Assembly (NCBI GenBank): GCA_947630325.1
Contig: CANRHB010000003.1
Coordinates: 1-64,000 of the forward strand
Source: an uncultured Clostridia bacterium
GTDB lineage: Bacteria > Bacillota > Clostridia > Christensenellales > Borkfalkiaceae
Direction of reading: 5' to 3'
Length of the DNA stretch: 64,000 bases
The notes beneath the pieces were generated by a model that searched no databases, was not told the DNA's origin, and saw only the letters and a list, made by a program, of their open reading frames with translations. Both the position numbers and the translations under genes were made by a program. Position 1 is the stretch's first letter. Every line of letters starts with the position of its first letter. Of this stretch, positions 51,177 to 60,135 are shown piece after piece.

Positions 51177-51205
51177 ATTCTAACCTAAAACAGGTTAAAT
51201 GTCAA
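51177..51205 (-). promoter_or_regulatory. Promoter for the PH-domain operon
   Basis: Minus-strand TTGACA (51200-51205), 17-bp spacer, TAGAAT (51177-51182). The spacer is almost entirely the palindrome TAACCTAAAACAGGTTA. Confidence 0.7.
51181..51197. promoter_or_regulatory. Operator-like palindrome TAACCTAAAACAGGTTA
   Basis: A perfect 6-5-6 inverted repeat within the -35/-10 spacer of the PH-domain operon and just upstream of the XRE gene's extended -10. It fits a dimeric HTH repressor site. Confidence 0.6.
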
Positions 51206-51222
51206 GCGTTTGGAGAGACTTA

Positions 51223-51231
51223 TGTTATAAT
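51223..51231 (+). promoter_or_regulatory. Extended -10 promoter for the XRE regulator
   Basis: TGTTATAAT (extended -10) 22 bp before the ATG. The -35 region is poor. Confidence 0.5.
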
Positions 51232-51252
51232 TTTTTCGGAATTTTGCGAAAA

Positions 51253-51492
51253 ATGAGAAAAGTCTACCGGCGCATCAGGGACTTGCGCGAAGATAAGGAT
51301 ATGAGCCAAACGCAGATCGCGCGCATTTTGGGAATGTCCCAGACGGGATATTCCAAGTATGAGACGGGCGAAAACGATATTCCGACAGACATTCTCATCC
51401 GCCTTGCCGCGTTCCACAATACAAGCGTCGATTACCTGCTGGGACTGACGGACGATCCCAAGCGTTACGACCCTCCCGCCCATAAAAATTAA
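51253..51492 (+). CDS. XRE-family HTH transcriptional regulator
   Basis: A 79-residue Cro/CI-type regulator: MRKVYRRIRDLREDKDMSQTQIARILGMSQTGYSKYETGENDIP is the helix-turn-helix, followed by the usual dimer helix LIRLAAFHNTSVDYLLGLTDDP. The ATG at 51253 was chosen because the helix-turn-helix begins there; the upstream codons (from 51199) lie in the promoter. It is divergent from the PH-domain operon and probably binds the palindrome between them. Confidence 0.9.
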   Translation: MRKVYRRIRDLREDKDMSQTQIARILGMSQTGYSKYETGENDIPTDILIRLAAFHNTSVDYLLGLTDDPKRYDPPAHKN

Positions 51493-51515
51493 CCGCCTTG
51501 CGGCGGTTTTTCTTT
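51491..51515 (+). terminator. Rho-independent terminator of the XRE gene
   Basis: Stem AACCGCC/GGCGGTT, loop TTGC, then TTTTTCTTTT. It overlaps the stop codon. Confidence 0.8.
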
Positions 51516-51553
51516 TGCAAACGAAACTCTGCCCAAAAATTCTCGCAAGGCGA

Positions 51554-51582
51554 TTGCTTATTTTTTGCAAAACGGATATAAT
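51554..51582 (+). promoter_or_regulatory. Promoter for the phospholipase C-like gene
   Basis: TTGCTT (51554-51559), 17-bp spacer, TATAAT (51577-51582), then AAGGAG at 51591-51596 and ATG at 51602. Confidence 0.65.
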
Positions 51583-51601
51583 AGCAAGGTAAGGAGCCTT
51601 T

Positions 51602-52501
51602 ATGCCATCGTCCATCACCCATCAACTCATTGCGGAAGAGGTGAAAAACGCCCTCCCGCCAAACGCCAAAAACGCCGCGGAGCGCTTCCCCGACGAATAT
51701 TTCCTCGGCTGTCAGGGGCCCGACGTCTTTTTCTTTTACCGCATCGGGAACAGGAGCGAATTCAATCTCGGCAGATTTATGCACCGCTTCCGCGTGTATG
51801 ACGTGTTCTCCCTCTTTTTGGATGTTCTCCGCGGGAAGGAGGGCGCGCCCCGCTTGAATGAAGAGGAGCACGCGCAGACCCTTGCCTATGTGCTCGGCTA
51901 CATCACCCACTATGCCGCGGATACCTCCTTTCACCCCTTTGTGTACAACTATCTCGAGGAGTTCAAGTGCCAGAAGCGGGAACACCAGCAGATGGAGAAC
52001 GATTGGGACGTTTGGTTTTTGCGCGAGAAAAAAGGGCGGGAGGCGGAAAAGTTCGGCTTTGCCTTTTCGCCCAAAAAAATTATCGCGCACGGCACGGCGG
52101 CGCGGCTGTACGGCTACCTCGGGGAGGGGCTCGAACGGGAGGAAGTGACCAAAGCGCGCTTCGACCGCGGTGTGAAGAATTTTGCGCGGTACCTCGAGTT
52201 CTTCCACGGGAAATGCTACTCCTCGCAACGGGGCTGGGAAAAGACGGAGAATTTTTTGCACGTGAAACGGTATCTCTCCCGCCTCTACCCGCGCGAGAAT
52301 CCCGAGCCGAACTACATTGCGGGCGAGCACTTTGCGGCTCTCTCGGAGGGACGGGGGAACTCGGCGGACGAACTCTTTGAACGGGCGGTGCGCGAAGGGG
52401 CGCGGCTTAGCGAGATTTTTTTAAGCGTTTTTCAGGGCGGCGGGGAACTGCCCAAAGAGGAATTTTCGAATAGCTTGCTGACGGCAAAACCCGTGGATTG
52501 A
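51602..52501 (+). CDS. Zinc-dependent phospholipase C-like protein
   Basis: A 299-residue protein of the Zn_dep_PLPC fold. It opens MPSSITHQLIAEEV (His7), then PDEYFLGCQGPDVFFFYR (metal-binding Asp), FMHRFRV, and LAYVLGYITHYAADTSFHPFVYNY, which contains the HXXXD-type zinc ligands. No signal peptide is seen, unlike secreted clostridial phospholipases, so it is probably intracellular. This cytoplasmic subfamily is common in Firmicutes and its substrate is unknown. The gene is a single transcription unit with its own promoter and terminator. Confidence 0.85.
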   Translation: MPSSITHQLIAEEVKNALPPNAKNAAERFPDEYFLGCQGPDVFFFYRIGNRSEFNLGRFMHRFRVYDVFSLFLDVLRGKEGAPRLNEEEHAQTLAYVLGYITHYAADTSFHPFVYNYLEEFKCQKREHQQMENDWDVWFLREKKGREAEKFGFAFSPKKIIAHGTAARLYGYLGEGLEREEVTKARFDRGVKNFARYLEFFHGKCYSSQRGWEKTENFLHVKRYLSRLYPRENPEPNYIAGEHFAALSEGRGNSADELFERAVREGARLSEIFLSVFQGGGELPKEEFSNSLLTAKPVD

Positions 52502-52518
52502 GGTTTTGCCGTTTTTTT
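52482..52518 (+). terminator. Rho-independent terminator of the phospholipase C-like gene
   Basis: Stem CGGCAAAACC/GGTTTTGCCG, 10-nt loop, then seven T. The 5' arm lies inside the last codons. Confidence 0.85.
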
Positions 52519-52845
52519 GAGGGGAATTTGGAATGAACCCCCACCTGACGCCTGCGGCGCCACCCGCCCCCTTAAAAGGGGGCAGGTCATAATTTGGTTT
52601 TGAACGGACTTGGACGCAACAAGATTCCCTCGGAGAATTGCCGTGTCGAACTGCGTTATTGCTTTTTCGGCTCGGAATGACGCAGGGCGCCGAAACAACC
52701 CCCACCTGACGCCTGCGGCGCCACCCGCCCCCTTAAAAGGGGGGCAGGTCTTTTCCCCACCCCCTTAGTCCCCCTCCATTGGAGGGGGTTCTGTTCGCCC
52801 ACTCCGATGGAGGGGGTAAGTAAGAAAAAATGCGCGGGAGCGCAT
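52502..52845. repeat. Intergenic repeat mosaic
   Basis: Two CCCCCACCTGACGCC...GGGGGCAGGTC blocks (about 52540-52590 and 52700-52750) flank an AAGATTCCCTCGGAG to GCTCGGAATGACGC element (about 52618-52683). A CCCCCTCCATTGGAGGGGG hairpin (about 52770-52790) follows. No gene is visible. Confidence 0.8.
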
Positions 52846-53433
52846 TTAACGTTTGGAATATTGACAGCCGCAATAGTTTTGGCGGTAGAGCGCGTGCTCC
52901 TTGGATAGCTCGATGGAGCGCAGATACCCTCCACGCTTTTTGAAGTCGCTCGGAAGATACTTTACCCCGTACTCCTTGGCAAGTTCGAACCCGATCTCGT
53001 TGATGAGTTTTGCGTTCTTCAAGGGCGAAAGGGTGAGCGTGGTGGCGAAAAAGGTGTATCCGCGCGCCTTCGCCTCCCGCGCCGTGCGTTCAAGCCGCAA
53101 CCTAAAACATCGCGCGCAGCGCGCGCCGCCCTCTTTTTCCTCCTCATAGCCGAGGGCGATTTCTTCGTACTCCTCGTGGGAATAGTCGCAGTCAAGAAAG
53201 TCCGCCCAACCCGTTTCACGTAAAAAGCGGATCTGCTCTTTTTTGCGCTTTTCGTACTCCTCCGCCGTGTCCAAATTGGGGTTGTAGTAAAAGACGGTGG
53301 TTTTGAGCGCGGAAAAAAGCTGCTCGAGACAGGAACTCGAACAGGGCGCGCAACAGCTGTGCAGGAGCAGGCTCTCGCCTTTGTGTTCGGCAAGCGTTTG
53401 GAGCATGAGGTTGTCGTAATTGACTGCGTTCAT
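52846..53433 (-). CDS. queH: Epoxyqueuosine reductase QueH
   Basis: A 195-residue metalloenzyme that reduces epoxyqueuosine-tRNA to queuosine, the last step of the pathway (non-homologous to QueG). The two Cys pairs are visible: LLLHSCCAPCSSSCLEQL near the N-terminus and NYCGCQYS at the C-terminus. Also TVFYYNPNLDTAEEYEKRKKEQIRFL, ARCARCFRLRLERTA and FATTLTLSPLKNAKLINEIG. The ATG at 53433 matches family length, and the longer frame upstream is repeat sequence. It works with tgt and queA in this window. Confidence 0.95.
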   Translation of the reverse strand: MNAVNYDNLMLQTLAEHKGESLLLHSCCAPCSSSCLEQLFSALKTTVFYYNPNLDTAEEYEKRKKEQIRFLRETGWADFLDCDYSHEEYEEIALGYEEEKEGGARCARCFRLRLERTAREAKARGYTFFATTLTLSPLKNAKLINEIGFELAKEYGVKYLPSDFKKRGGYLRSIELSKEHALYRQNYCGCQYSKR

Positions 53434-53718
53434 AGGGTTTGATTGTAACAAGGTACCCCCTCCCCTACCCCTCCCCCGCTGATGCGGGGGAGGGCGAGAG
53501 AGGACGTGCTTTGCTCGAAAGGACAGTTTAAGAAATGCGGTAGAGATGTCTCCACTTCGGTCGACATGACATTTTGGAATGGCGTTCTGCTTACCCCTTG
53601 CTCTACCTACAGGGGTGCCGAGAGTACCCCCACCTGACGCCTGCGGCGCCACCCGCCCCCGTAAACGGGGGCAGGTCGCCCATCCCCTTAGTCCCCCTCC
53701 GATGGAGGGGGTGATCAT
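53434..53718. repeat. Intergenic repeat mosaic between pdxT and queH
   Basis: A CCCCCGCTGATGCGGGGG hairpin (about 53474-53491), ATGTC/GACAT stem variant (about 53540-53572), CTACAGGGGTGCCGAGAG and CCCCCACCTG...CAGGTC blocks (about 53600-53675) and a CCCTCCGATGGAGGG hairpin. Confidence 0.8.
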
Positions 53719-54282
53719 TTAAGAGACGAGAGTGCGGAGGAAATATTCGTGAACGCGCACGTCGGGCGTAAGTTCTGGGTGAAATGCGGTCGCAAGCATA
53801 TGTCCCTGCCGTACCGCGACGATCTTTCCGCCCCATTCGGCAAGCGCGTGGGCGTCCGGGCCGAGTTCCTCCACATAGGGGGCGCGGATAAAGACGGCGG
53901 GATAATTCCCCACCCCCTCAAAGGGAAGGTCCGCCTTGAAGGAGCCGAGCTGCCGCCCGTAAGCGTTGCGCTTGACCGTGACGTCGAGGGCGTCCAGCCA
54001 GACGTTTTCGTCGTTTGTAAGCCGCTTGGCAAGCAAAATGAGCCCCGCGCAGGTGCCGAATACGGGAAGTCCGCCCTTGATCGCCTCCTTGACGGGTTCC
54101 AAGAGCCCCTCTTCGCAGAGCAGCTTTCCCTGCACGGTGGACTCGCCCCCGGGGAAAATGAGCCCGTCCAGCCCGTCGGTGAAGTGCTCTCTCCGCCGAA
54201 TTTCTTTATAGGGCGCGCCGAGTTTTGACAGCATTTGCTCGTGTTCGAGGAACGCCCCCTGCAGTGCGAAAACGCCGATCAT
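53719..54282 (-). CDS. pdxT: Pyridoxal 5'-phosphate synthase glutaminase subunit PdxT
   Basis: A 187-residue class I glutamine amidotransferase that supplies ammonia to PdxS. Motifs are [44 protein letters not shown] (nucleophilic Cys78), [11 protein letters not shown] and [11 protein letters not shown] (His and Glu of the triad). It overlaps the pdxS stop by 4 bp. Confidence 0.97.
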   Translation of the reverse strand: MIGVFALQGAFLEHEQMLSKLGAPYKEIRRREHFTDGLDGLIFPGGESTVQGKLLCEEGLLEPVKEAIKGGLPVFGTCAGLILLAKRLTNDENVWLDALDVTVKRNAYGRQLGSFKADLPFEGVGNYPAVFIRAPYVEELGPDAHALAEWGGKIVAVRQGHMLATAFHPELTPDVRVHEYFLRTLVS

Positions 54283-55151
54283 TTGCCGCGCTCCGCCATG
54301 AGGAGGGCGATCTCCTGCTCGTTGATGCCGACCATCGCTTCGCCCAAATCCTCCGAAAGTTCAGCCAGAATTTTGGGGTCGTTGTAGTTGGTGACCGCCT
54401 GCACGATGGCGCGGGCGCGCTTTGCGGGATCCCCCGATTTGAAGATGCCGCTCCCCACAAACACCCCCTCCGCGCCGAGTTGCATCATGAGCGCGGCGTC
54501 CGCGGGAGTTGCCACCCCACCCGCCGCAAAGTTGACGACGGGAAGTTTACCGTTGTCGTGCACGTACTTGACGAGTTCATAGGGCACGCAAAGCTGTTTT
54601 GCCTCCTCATAGAGTTCGTCCTCGCGCATTGCGGCGACTTTTCCGATCTCGCTCATCATCATGCGCATGTGGCGGACCGCCTGCACGACGTCGCCCGTGC
54701 CCGGTTCCCCCTTGGTGCGGATCATGGAAGCGCCCTCTGCAATACGCCGCAACGCTTCGCCCAAATCGCGCGCGCCGCAGACGAAGGGAACTTTGAACTG
54801 CGTTTTGTCGATGTGGTATTTGTCGTCGGCGGGAGAGAGGACTTCGCTCTCGTCGATGTAGTCGATCTCGATCGCCTCCAAAATTTGCGCCTCGGCGATG
54901 TGACCGATGCGGCACTTCGCCATGACGGGAATGGAGACGGCGTTCTGGATCCCCTTGATCATCTTAGGGTCGGACATGCGGGAGACGCCGCCCGCCGCGC
55001 GGATGTCTGCGGGGATGCGTTCGAGCGCCATGACCGCACACGCGCCCGCCTCTTCTGCGATCTTCGCCTGCTCGGGCGTGGTGACGTCCATGATGACGCC
55101 GCCCTTGAGCATTTGCGCCAAATTTTTATTGAGTTCGTAACGTTCGTTCAT
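54279..55151 (-). CDS. pdxS: Pyridoxal 5'-phosphate synthase subunit PdxS
   Basis: A 290-residue TIM-barrel synthase that makes PLP from ribose 5-phosphate, glyceraldehyde 3-phosphate and ammonia. It has [64 protein letters not shown] with an active-site Lys, [12 protein letters not shown] with the second Lys, and [17 protein letters not shown]. The ATG at 55151 follows GAGGTG. A GTG 9 bp upstream is part of the ribosome-binding site. Confidence 0.97.
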   Translation of the reverse strand: MNERYELNKNLAQMLKGGVIMDVTTPEQAKIAEEAGACAVMALERIPADIRAAGGVSRMSDPKMIKGIQNAVSIPVMAKCRIGHIAEAQILEAIEIDYIDESEVLSPADDKYHIDKTQFKVPFVCGARDLGEALRRIAEGASMIRTKGEPGTGDVVQAVRHMRMMMSEIGKVAAMREDELYEEAKQLCVPYELVKYVHDNGKLPVVNFAAGGVATPADAALMMQLGAEGVFVGSGIFKSGDPAKRARAIVQAVTNYNDPKILAELSEDLGEAMVGINEQEIALLMAERGK

Positions 55152-55180
55152 TGTTTGCACCTCGATTTGATTTCGCGCCT

Positions 55181-55209
55181 ATTATAGCACGAACACGGGA
55201 AGCAGTCAA
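55181..55209 (-). promoter_or_regulatory. Promoter for pdxS-pdxT
   Basis: Minus-strand TTGACT (55204-55209), 17-bp spacer, TATAAT (55181-55186), about 30 bp before the ATG. Confidence 0.7.
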
Positions 55210-55585
55210 CTTTTTTCGGGGGGAGTGAGGAAAAGGGACGTTTGGTTCGGGGTATGCGGTAGAGATTTCTATTTCGTCGCAAGCTGCTCGTGCCGCCCTT
55301 AGACAACATAGAGTGTGGTGTGCGGGCGGGACGGAATGACGTGATTTGAGAATGCGGTAGAGATTTCTCGACTTCGCTCGAAATGACATTTGGGAATGGT
55401 GTTTCGTATTCCCTTGCTGTCCCTTTTAGGGAAAGTGGCATGAGCGGAGCGAATGCCGAAAGGGTTCTCTAAAACCCCTCAGTCGCGCGGGGCGCGACAG
55501 CTCCCCTATAAGGGGCGCCAAGAATATCCCCCACCTGACGCCTGCGGCGCCACCCGCCCCCGTAAACGGGGGCAGGTCTTTGAGA

Positions 55586-55614
55586 AAAAGGACCCCGGGG
55601 GGGGGTCCTTTTTT
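55586..55614. terminator. Terminator downstream of the large lipoprotein gene
   Basis: Stem AAAAGGACCCC/GGGGTCCTTTT, loop of five G. T-runs follow on both strands. It lies 17 bp beyond the lipoprotein stop. Confidence 0.75.
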
Positions 55615-55630
55615 GATGTGTTTTTTCCAA

Positions 55631-58600
55631 TCAGTCGCCGGACGTAGCTGTCAGATCCTCTACAAGCGCCTCTTCATACTTGGTGAGATCGATCCGCGCG
55701 AATTGAGACAAATCGGGGTCATCTTTCACAATTTCTTCAATGGTAGTGGTCGGGAGTACTCTACAGATCAGGAAGCGGAGCCCATGGATCCTTTCGAGCA
55801 AAGCAGACGTTTCCTCGTCACTCATCTGAAGTTTGGAGAAATCCCATGTCACCGCACCGTCTTCTTCGGCAACGATCCTGCAATCCTTGATCTTGTTATA
55901 CAGATCGCTGACCGCTTTTACGATGAGATCGGTATACTTGCTGCCGATCTCCTTAGCGATCGTGCCTTTCATGAACGAACGGTTCAGCGTATTGAGATCG
56001 CTGACTTTTTTCTGCTCTTCCTCACTCAGATCCGACGGCTTTAAGGAGGTTATCCACGTCGTTCCCCAGGGCTGTACTTTTTCGATCGTATTGGTTTCCC
56101 AATAATCATAGCCGTAGCCCCACGCATATGCCTCGGAGAGCTTCTTCATCGTTTTAAGAAGGTCACCCATCGAAGTGTCGCTGCCCTTTTCGTACAGCGC
56201 TTCCACTTCGGCTTTGACCTCGTTATACGCTTTCGTCACTTCATCGATGTTCGTCGTGTAAACCTCCTTCACAAACGCTTGATATCCCGTGGTCTTCTGC
56301 AAGTCTTCGGGAAGTTTGTCGTATGCGGGCTTGAACTCGGACACGATCTTTGCAAGCGCGGCCGTCCAACCTTCGCGGTCCTTTGCGCCGTCAAATTCTT
56401 TATCGGCGGCTTCGATGTTCGCTTTGAGCGCGTTCGCCATTGCTTCCTCGTGGGTGCTGCGCTTTGCAAGATAGCTTGAAATCGTCTCTTCGCCGACTGC
56501 CGATTCGAGAACTTCGTTTCCTTTGATCGCGGGAACGGTGACGCCCGAAACGGTAGCGGACTTCTCGTAGATGGCGTTGAGTTCGTCCCATACGGTTTCG
56601 GGAGAGGCCGCCTCAATGGCCCCAACCTTCTCTTTGAACTGCCCTGCGCGGTCGTGATAGAGTTTTGCGGTAAGAAGAAGGAGGGTGTAATCTTGCCCGT
56701 CGACATTTATGACCGCAAGATAGGACTTTGTGGCCATGAGCGATCTTACGCCCGCCTCCTCCGAAGCGATCTTTTCTTGCAGGACGGTGACATTTGCGAC
56801 GTACTGCGTATAGCCCGTTTCGGATACATCCATTTCGTCGATGAACTTCTGCACCTGCGCATCGTATTCCGCCGCCTTGTCGTTCATCTCGTTGAGTTTT
56901 TTCACCGTATCGCCGAGCGCAAGAAGCGTTTCTTTTTCTGCGCTTTCCAACTCGCCTTGATGGGTAAGGGTAATTGAAAGCAAGGAGATCGCTTCGGAAC
57001 TGTTACTCGAGGCGGGAATGCCGTCGACATTGAGATTGAAGGTAAGTTTGCCTTCTTCGGTTATTCCGACAAAGATTCCCGCGTCCGTGATCTTCGCGTC
57101 GATCCAACCCTTGATCATTGCCCCCGCAAATTCTCCCATGCTGCCTGCGGCTTCCGTGACGTAATCTACCGCCGTCTGCACCAGCCCTTGATAAGCGGCG
57201 TCGAGCGCTTGCACAAGAGTTTCGCCGAGGGAGAGCGAAATGCCATTCTCTTTGAATTCGATGACGAGCGGCGGAAGGTTGAGCCCCTGCATACCCTGCG
57301 TTTCGTCTGTTTCGCCCGTTCCGCCTGTTCCGCCCGTTTCGCCCGTTCCGCCCGTTTCGCCCGTTCCACCCGTTCCGCCCGTTTCACCCGTTCCGAGGTC
57401 GGGCAAAGCAACTGCGGAAAGCAACTCTTTCAGATCGAAACTTGTCACAAATACGGGGTTCTTCGCCGTGTTGTTGAGCGCAAGCGTCATCATGCCGTCA
57501 CCCTCATAATAGAGATCGAGGCTACTGAGGTCGGCGCTGAGCCAGGAAGGCAGGTCGGGGACCATGCCGCCGAGCGCTCCGAGCAGCTGCAAGATCGGCT
57601 GTGCGGAAGTGATGTCGAGATGAAGTTTCCCCTGCGCGATCGCAAAGTAGTCGCCCGCCCAGATCGCCGCGGGGTTAAGGCGGAGTTGTAATTCGCCCCC
57701 AAACGCGCCGCTGAATAGCCCGCTGTTGTTGAGAAGCCCGATGTCGAGGCTTAAATCGATCTTCTCGCCCATCGTCGTATTTTCGGCGGGCGTGCCCTTG
57801 AGAGAGAGGGAGAGGCCCGTCGTCTTGTCGAGCCCCGCAAGGTCGGCAGTCAGAGAGGTGAACTCCGTCCCGAGGAAGGAGCGAATGTAGCCGTGCGTGT
57901 TCCCGAGGCTTTGCTCGACTTTCGTCAAAAGCGCCTCATAGCTTTCGTTTAGTTTTTGCAGGAAGAGAGGCTTTAAGGTGACGAGGTAGCCCGTTTCGGT
58001 TTCGGTAAGTTCGAACATTTCCCCCGCAAGCGCCTGCAAAGAGTCCGCGTTGAACTCGATCTTTCCGAGGTCGGGAAGGAGCGCGCCGAGGTCGACCGCC
58101 GAAGTGTAGAGGGCGTTCCCCTCCGCTCCGTTGAGGGTAAGAAGGAGCATCCCCTCCCCCGTATAGCGCACCAGGAGCGTTTTTGCCGCCTGCGAAAGAA
58201 GGGGCACGGAGGAAAGATCGAACGAACATTGCAGAGCGAAGGCGTTGAGAATGTCTCCGCTGCTGAGCGCGTCTCTCTTGAGCTTTAAGGTAAGGTCGCC
58301 GCCGAGCGGAAGAGAGGCGCCGAACACGTCGACGTCGAGCGAGACGGGAAGGGTGAACGTGCCCTTTTCGTCCATCGCCGCGCCGACCGCGGAGGCGAGT
58401 TTCATCATCGTGCTCGTCTCTCCCTGTACGGGTTTGACTTCAGAGGGAGTGGAGCCGAGTTTTTCGTTGAACTGCGCGACGCTCGGGATCTCCACTTCCC
58501 TGTTGATCCCCGAATAGGTGCATTTGAGCGTCTGCACGATGTTCATGGAGAACACCTTTTTGCAGGCATAGGAGCACTCCGAAGAATAGGAGACGGGCGT

Positions 58601-59299
58601 CCAGTCCTTTTTGATGGTAAGGCGGAGGTCGACGTCCGAGAAGGAGGGCAGATTATCGAGGGACCCGTATGCCTTGGCTTGCAGACGCACGCCCGTCGTC
58701 GCCGATTCGGTGGCGGAACCGCTCTCCTTGGAGAGATCGCCCGCCAGACGGTAATAATAGGTAAGGGTGTCGCCCTCCGTCTTTTCAAGCGCGGCATAGC
58801 GGAGGGTCTTTTCGTTGATGATGTAGCCGCCGAGGGTCACTTCGTCCGCCGTGAACCCATAGACTTTTTTATAATCTTCCTTTGTGGAGACCTGCACGTC
58901 TCCCTCGAACCCGTCGCGGTACACCACTTTGCCGTTCTTGGAGAAGGCTTGGTGCTTCATCTTGACGAGGAAGGAATCGGACTGCGCCTGGTTGAGGAAA
59001 TCTTCGCCGTTTTTATAGGTGATGTTGTGGATCTCCTGCTCGTACCCCGCAAGATCGGCGACCGCCTTGCCCTCGGTGGTGATCTTGTAGCTTGAAAGTT
59101 CGCTCTGCTTTTGCAGGAACGCATAGACGACGTTCTCGGGCGAGAGCTCCTCGGGCGATTTGCTCGTAACGAGGGTGGCGGAGGCCCCGCTTTGCAGGGT
59201 GGGGACTTCCTCCTCGCCGCACGCCGCAAGTCCTGCCGCCGTACAGGCGCACAGAACGCCCGCAAGCAAAATACCCATCTTTTTTGCGTATTTCTTCAT
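55631..59299 (-). CDS. Large lipoprotein of unknown function
   Basis: A 1,222-residue protein with a lipoprotein signal (lipobox GLAAC, Cys27). The first half has repeating beta-rich modules with similar phrasing (QCSFDLSSVPLLSQAAKTLLVRYTGEGMLLLTLNG and LHLDITSAQPILQLLGALGG ... YYEGDGMMTLALNN). A Gly/Thr/Glu linker of about 35 residues (about 633-667; TGETGGTGGTGE pattern) separates them from a second half that is mostly alpha-helical (about 770-1222). I do not recognise any family. The beta modules recall lipid-binding or LolA-like folds, but this is only an impression. It has its own strong promoter and terminator, so it is expressed alone. Confidence 0.85.
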   Translation of the reverse strand: MKKYAKKMGILLAGVLCACTAAGLAACGEEEVPTLQSGASATLVTSKSPEELSPENVVYAFLQKQSELSSYKITTEGKAVADLAGYEQEIHNITYKNGEDFLNQAQSDSFLVKMKHQAFSKNGKVVYRDGFEGDVQVSTKEDYKKVYGFTADEVTLGGYIINEKTLRYAALEKTEGDTLTYYYRLAGDLSKESGSATESATTGVRLQAKAYGSLDNLPSFSDVDLRLTIKKDWTPVSYSSECSYACKKVFSMNIVQTLKCTYSGINREVEIPSVAQFNEKLGSTPSEVKPVQGETSTMMKLASAVGAAMDEKGTFTLPVSLDVDVFGASLPLGGDLTLKLKRDALSSGDILNAFALQCSFDLSSVPLLSQAAKTLLVRYTGEGMLLLTLNGAEGNALYTSAVDLGALLPDLGKIEFNADSLQALAGEMFELTETETGYLVTLKPLFLQKLNESYEALLTKVEQSLGNTHGYIRSFLGTEFTSLTADLAGLDKTTGLSLSLKGTPAENTTMGEKIDLSLDIGLLNNSGLFSGAFGGELQLRLNPAAIWAGDYFAIAQGKLHLDITSAQPILQLLGALGGMVPDLPSWLSADLSSLDLYYEGDGMMTLALNNTAKNPVFVTSFDLKELLSAVALPDLGTGETGGTGGTGETGGTGETGGTGGTGETDETQGMQGLNLPPLVIEFKENGISLSLGETLVQALDAAYQGLVQTAVDYVTEAAGSMGEFAGAMIKGWIDAKITDAGIFVGITEEGKLTFNLNVDGIPASSNSSEAISLLSITLTHQGELESAEKETLLALGDTVKKLNEMNDKAAEYDAQVQKFIDEMDVSETGYTQYVANVTVLQEKIASEEAGVRSLMATKSYLAVINVDGQDYTLLLLTAKLYHDRAGQFKEKVGAIEAASPETVWDELNAIYEKSATVSGVTVPAIKGNEVLESAVGEETISSYLAKRSTHEEAMANALKANIEAADKEFDGAKDREGWTAALAKIVSEFKPAYDKLPEDLQKTTGYQAFVKEVYTTNIDEVTKAYNEVKAEVEALYEKGSDTSMGDLLKTMKKLSEAYAWGYGYDYWETNTIEKVQPWGTTWITSLKPSDLSEEEQKKVSDLNTLNRSFMKGTIAKEIGSKYTDLIVKAVSDLYNKIKDCRIVAEEDGAVTWDFSKLQMSDEETSALLERIHGLRFLICRVLPTTTIEEIVKDDPDLSQFARIDLTKYEEALVEDLTATSGD

Positions 59300-59343
59300 A
59301 CTCTTCGGCTCCTTTTGGTAAGTCTCTTAATTTTCTTTCTCAA

Positions 59344-59372
59344 AGTATAGCATCTTTATGACAAGCTGTCAA
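59344..59372 (-). promoter_or_regulatory. Promoter for the large lipoprotein gene
   Basis: Minus-strand TTGACA (59367-59372), 17-bp spacer, TATACT (59344-59349), then a 45-nt leader with AAGGAG. Confidence 0.75.
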
Positions 59373-59412
59373 TCATGTAACGTAAAATTATGACAAATTT
59401 TTGAAAAAGAGC

Positions 59413-59441
59413 AAAAAAATTCCTCCCCGCGCGGGGAGGAA
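59413..59441 (-). terminator. Rho-independent terminator of rubredoxin
   Basis: Stem TTCCTCCCC/GGGGAGGAA, loop GCGC, then seven T on the minus strand. Confidence 0.85.
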
Positions 59442-59448
59442 AGCAGGG

Positions 59449-59604
59449 TTATTCGGCGGAGAAATCTTCCTTGCCTACGCCGCAGAGCGGACAGGTGTAG
59501 TCGTCGGGAATGTCCTCCCACTTGGTGCCGGGCGCAATGCCGTTGTCGGGATCGCCCGCCTCTTCGTCGTAAGTGTAACCGCAGACGTTGCATACATACT
59601 TCAT
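59449..59604 (-). CDS. Rubredoxin
   Basis: A 51-residue electron carrier with one Fe(SCys)4 site. [18 protein letters not shown] and [11 protein letters not shown] carry the two CXXC pairs (Cys5, Cys8, Cys38, Cys41). Length and [15 protein letters not shown] are standard. An AAGGAGATA site precedes the ATG. It probably donates electrons to the flavodiiron protein 0.5 kb upstream on the same strand. Confidence 0.97.
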   Translation of the reverse strand: MKYVCNVCGYTYDEEAGDPDNGIAPGTKWEDIPDDYTCPLCGVGKEDFSAE

Positions 59605-60135
59605 GTTTTTATATCTCCTTTTTTGAATTTTTTTTGGAATAATGAGGGTGGTTTTACATACTCGCTTAAAACCCCTCAGTCGCGCGGAGCGCGACAGCTC
59701 CCCTAAAGGGGCGCCGAGAGGCCCACCCCCTTGATCCCCCGAGGGTGGAGGTTCTGTTTGCCGTTCCTAATATGTCATTTCGACCAAGCCGCTATGCGGC
59801 GCGTGGAGAAATCTCGCCCTATTATAATTACGTCACCCTGAGCGAAGTCGAAGGGTGTCCGCATTGTAATAAGGACATGTTTCGACTTCGCTCAACATGA
59901 CGTATTTTAGAAATGCGGTAGAGATTTCAACTTCGTCGCAGGCTCCTCGTGCCGCCCTTAGACAACATAGAACGTGCGGGCGGGGCGACACGCCTCGTTC
60001 CTCGGCGGCTCGAAATGACAATTGGGAAATGGTGCCCACCCCCTTAGTCCCCCGAGGGTGGTGGGGGTGAAATAAGGTACCCCCTCCCCTACCCCTCCCC
60101 CGCTGACGCGGGGGAGGGCGAGAAAAAGATAGGGC
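59605..60135. repeat. Intergenic repeat mosaic
   Basis: No gene is visible. CAGTCGCGCGGAGCGCGACAG (about 59678-59698), a CAAGCCGCTATGCGGCGCG-bearing ATTTC/GAAAT element (about 59775-59818), a CACCCT/AGGGTG variant (59829-59865), the GGCTCCTCGTGCCGCCC block (about 59940-60000), a CCGAGGGTGGTGGGGG element and a CCCCCGCTGACGCGGGGG hairpin (about 60098-60115). Confidence 0.8.

Larger units (their letters stand above)
55152..55630. repeat. pdxS promoter region, repeats and a terminator
   Basis: Nearest pdxS is the promoter (55181-55209). From 55250 to 55570 are repeat elements: GGCACGAG/GTGCCGCCC block, ATTTC/GAAAT stem (about 55355-55388), CCTTGCTGTCCC, CAGTCGCGCGGGGCGCGACAG, and CCCCCACCTG...CAGGTC. 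A terminator (55586-55614) lies at the end. No gene is visible. Confidence 0.8.
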
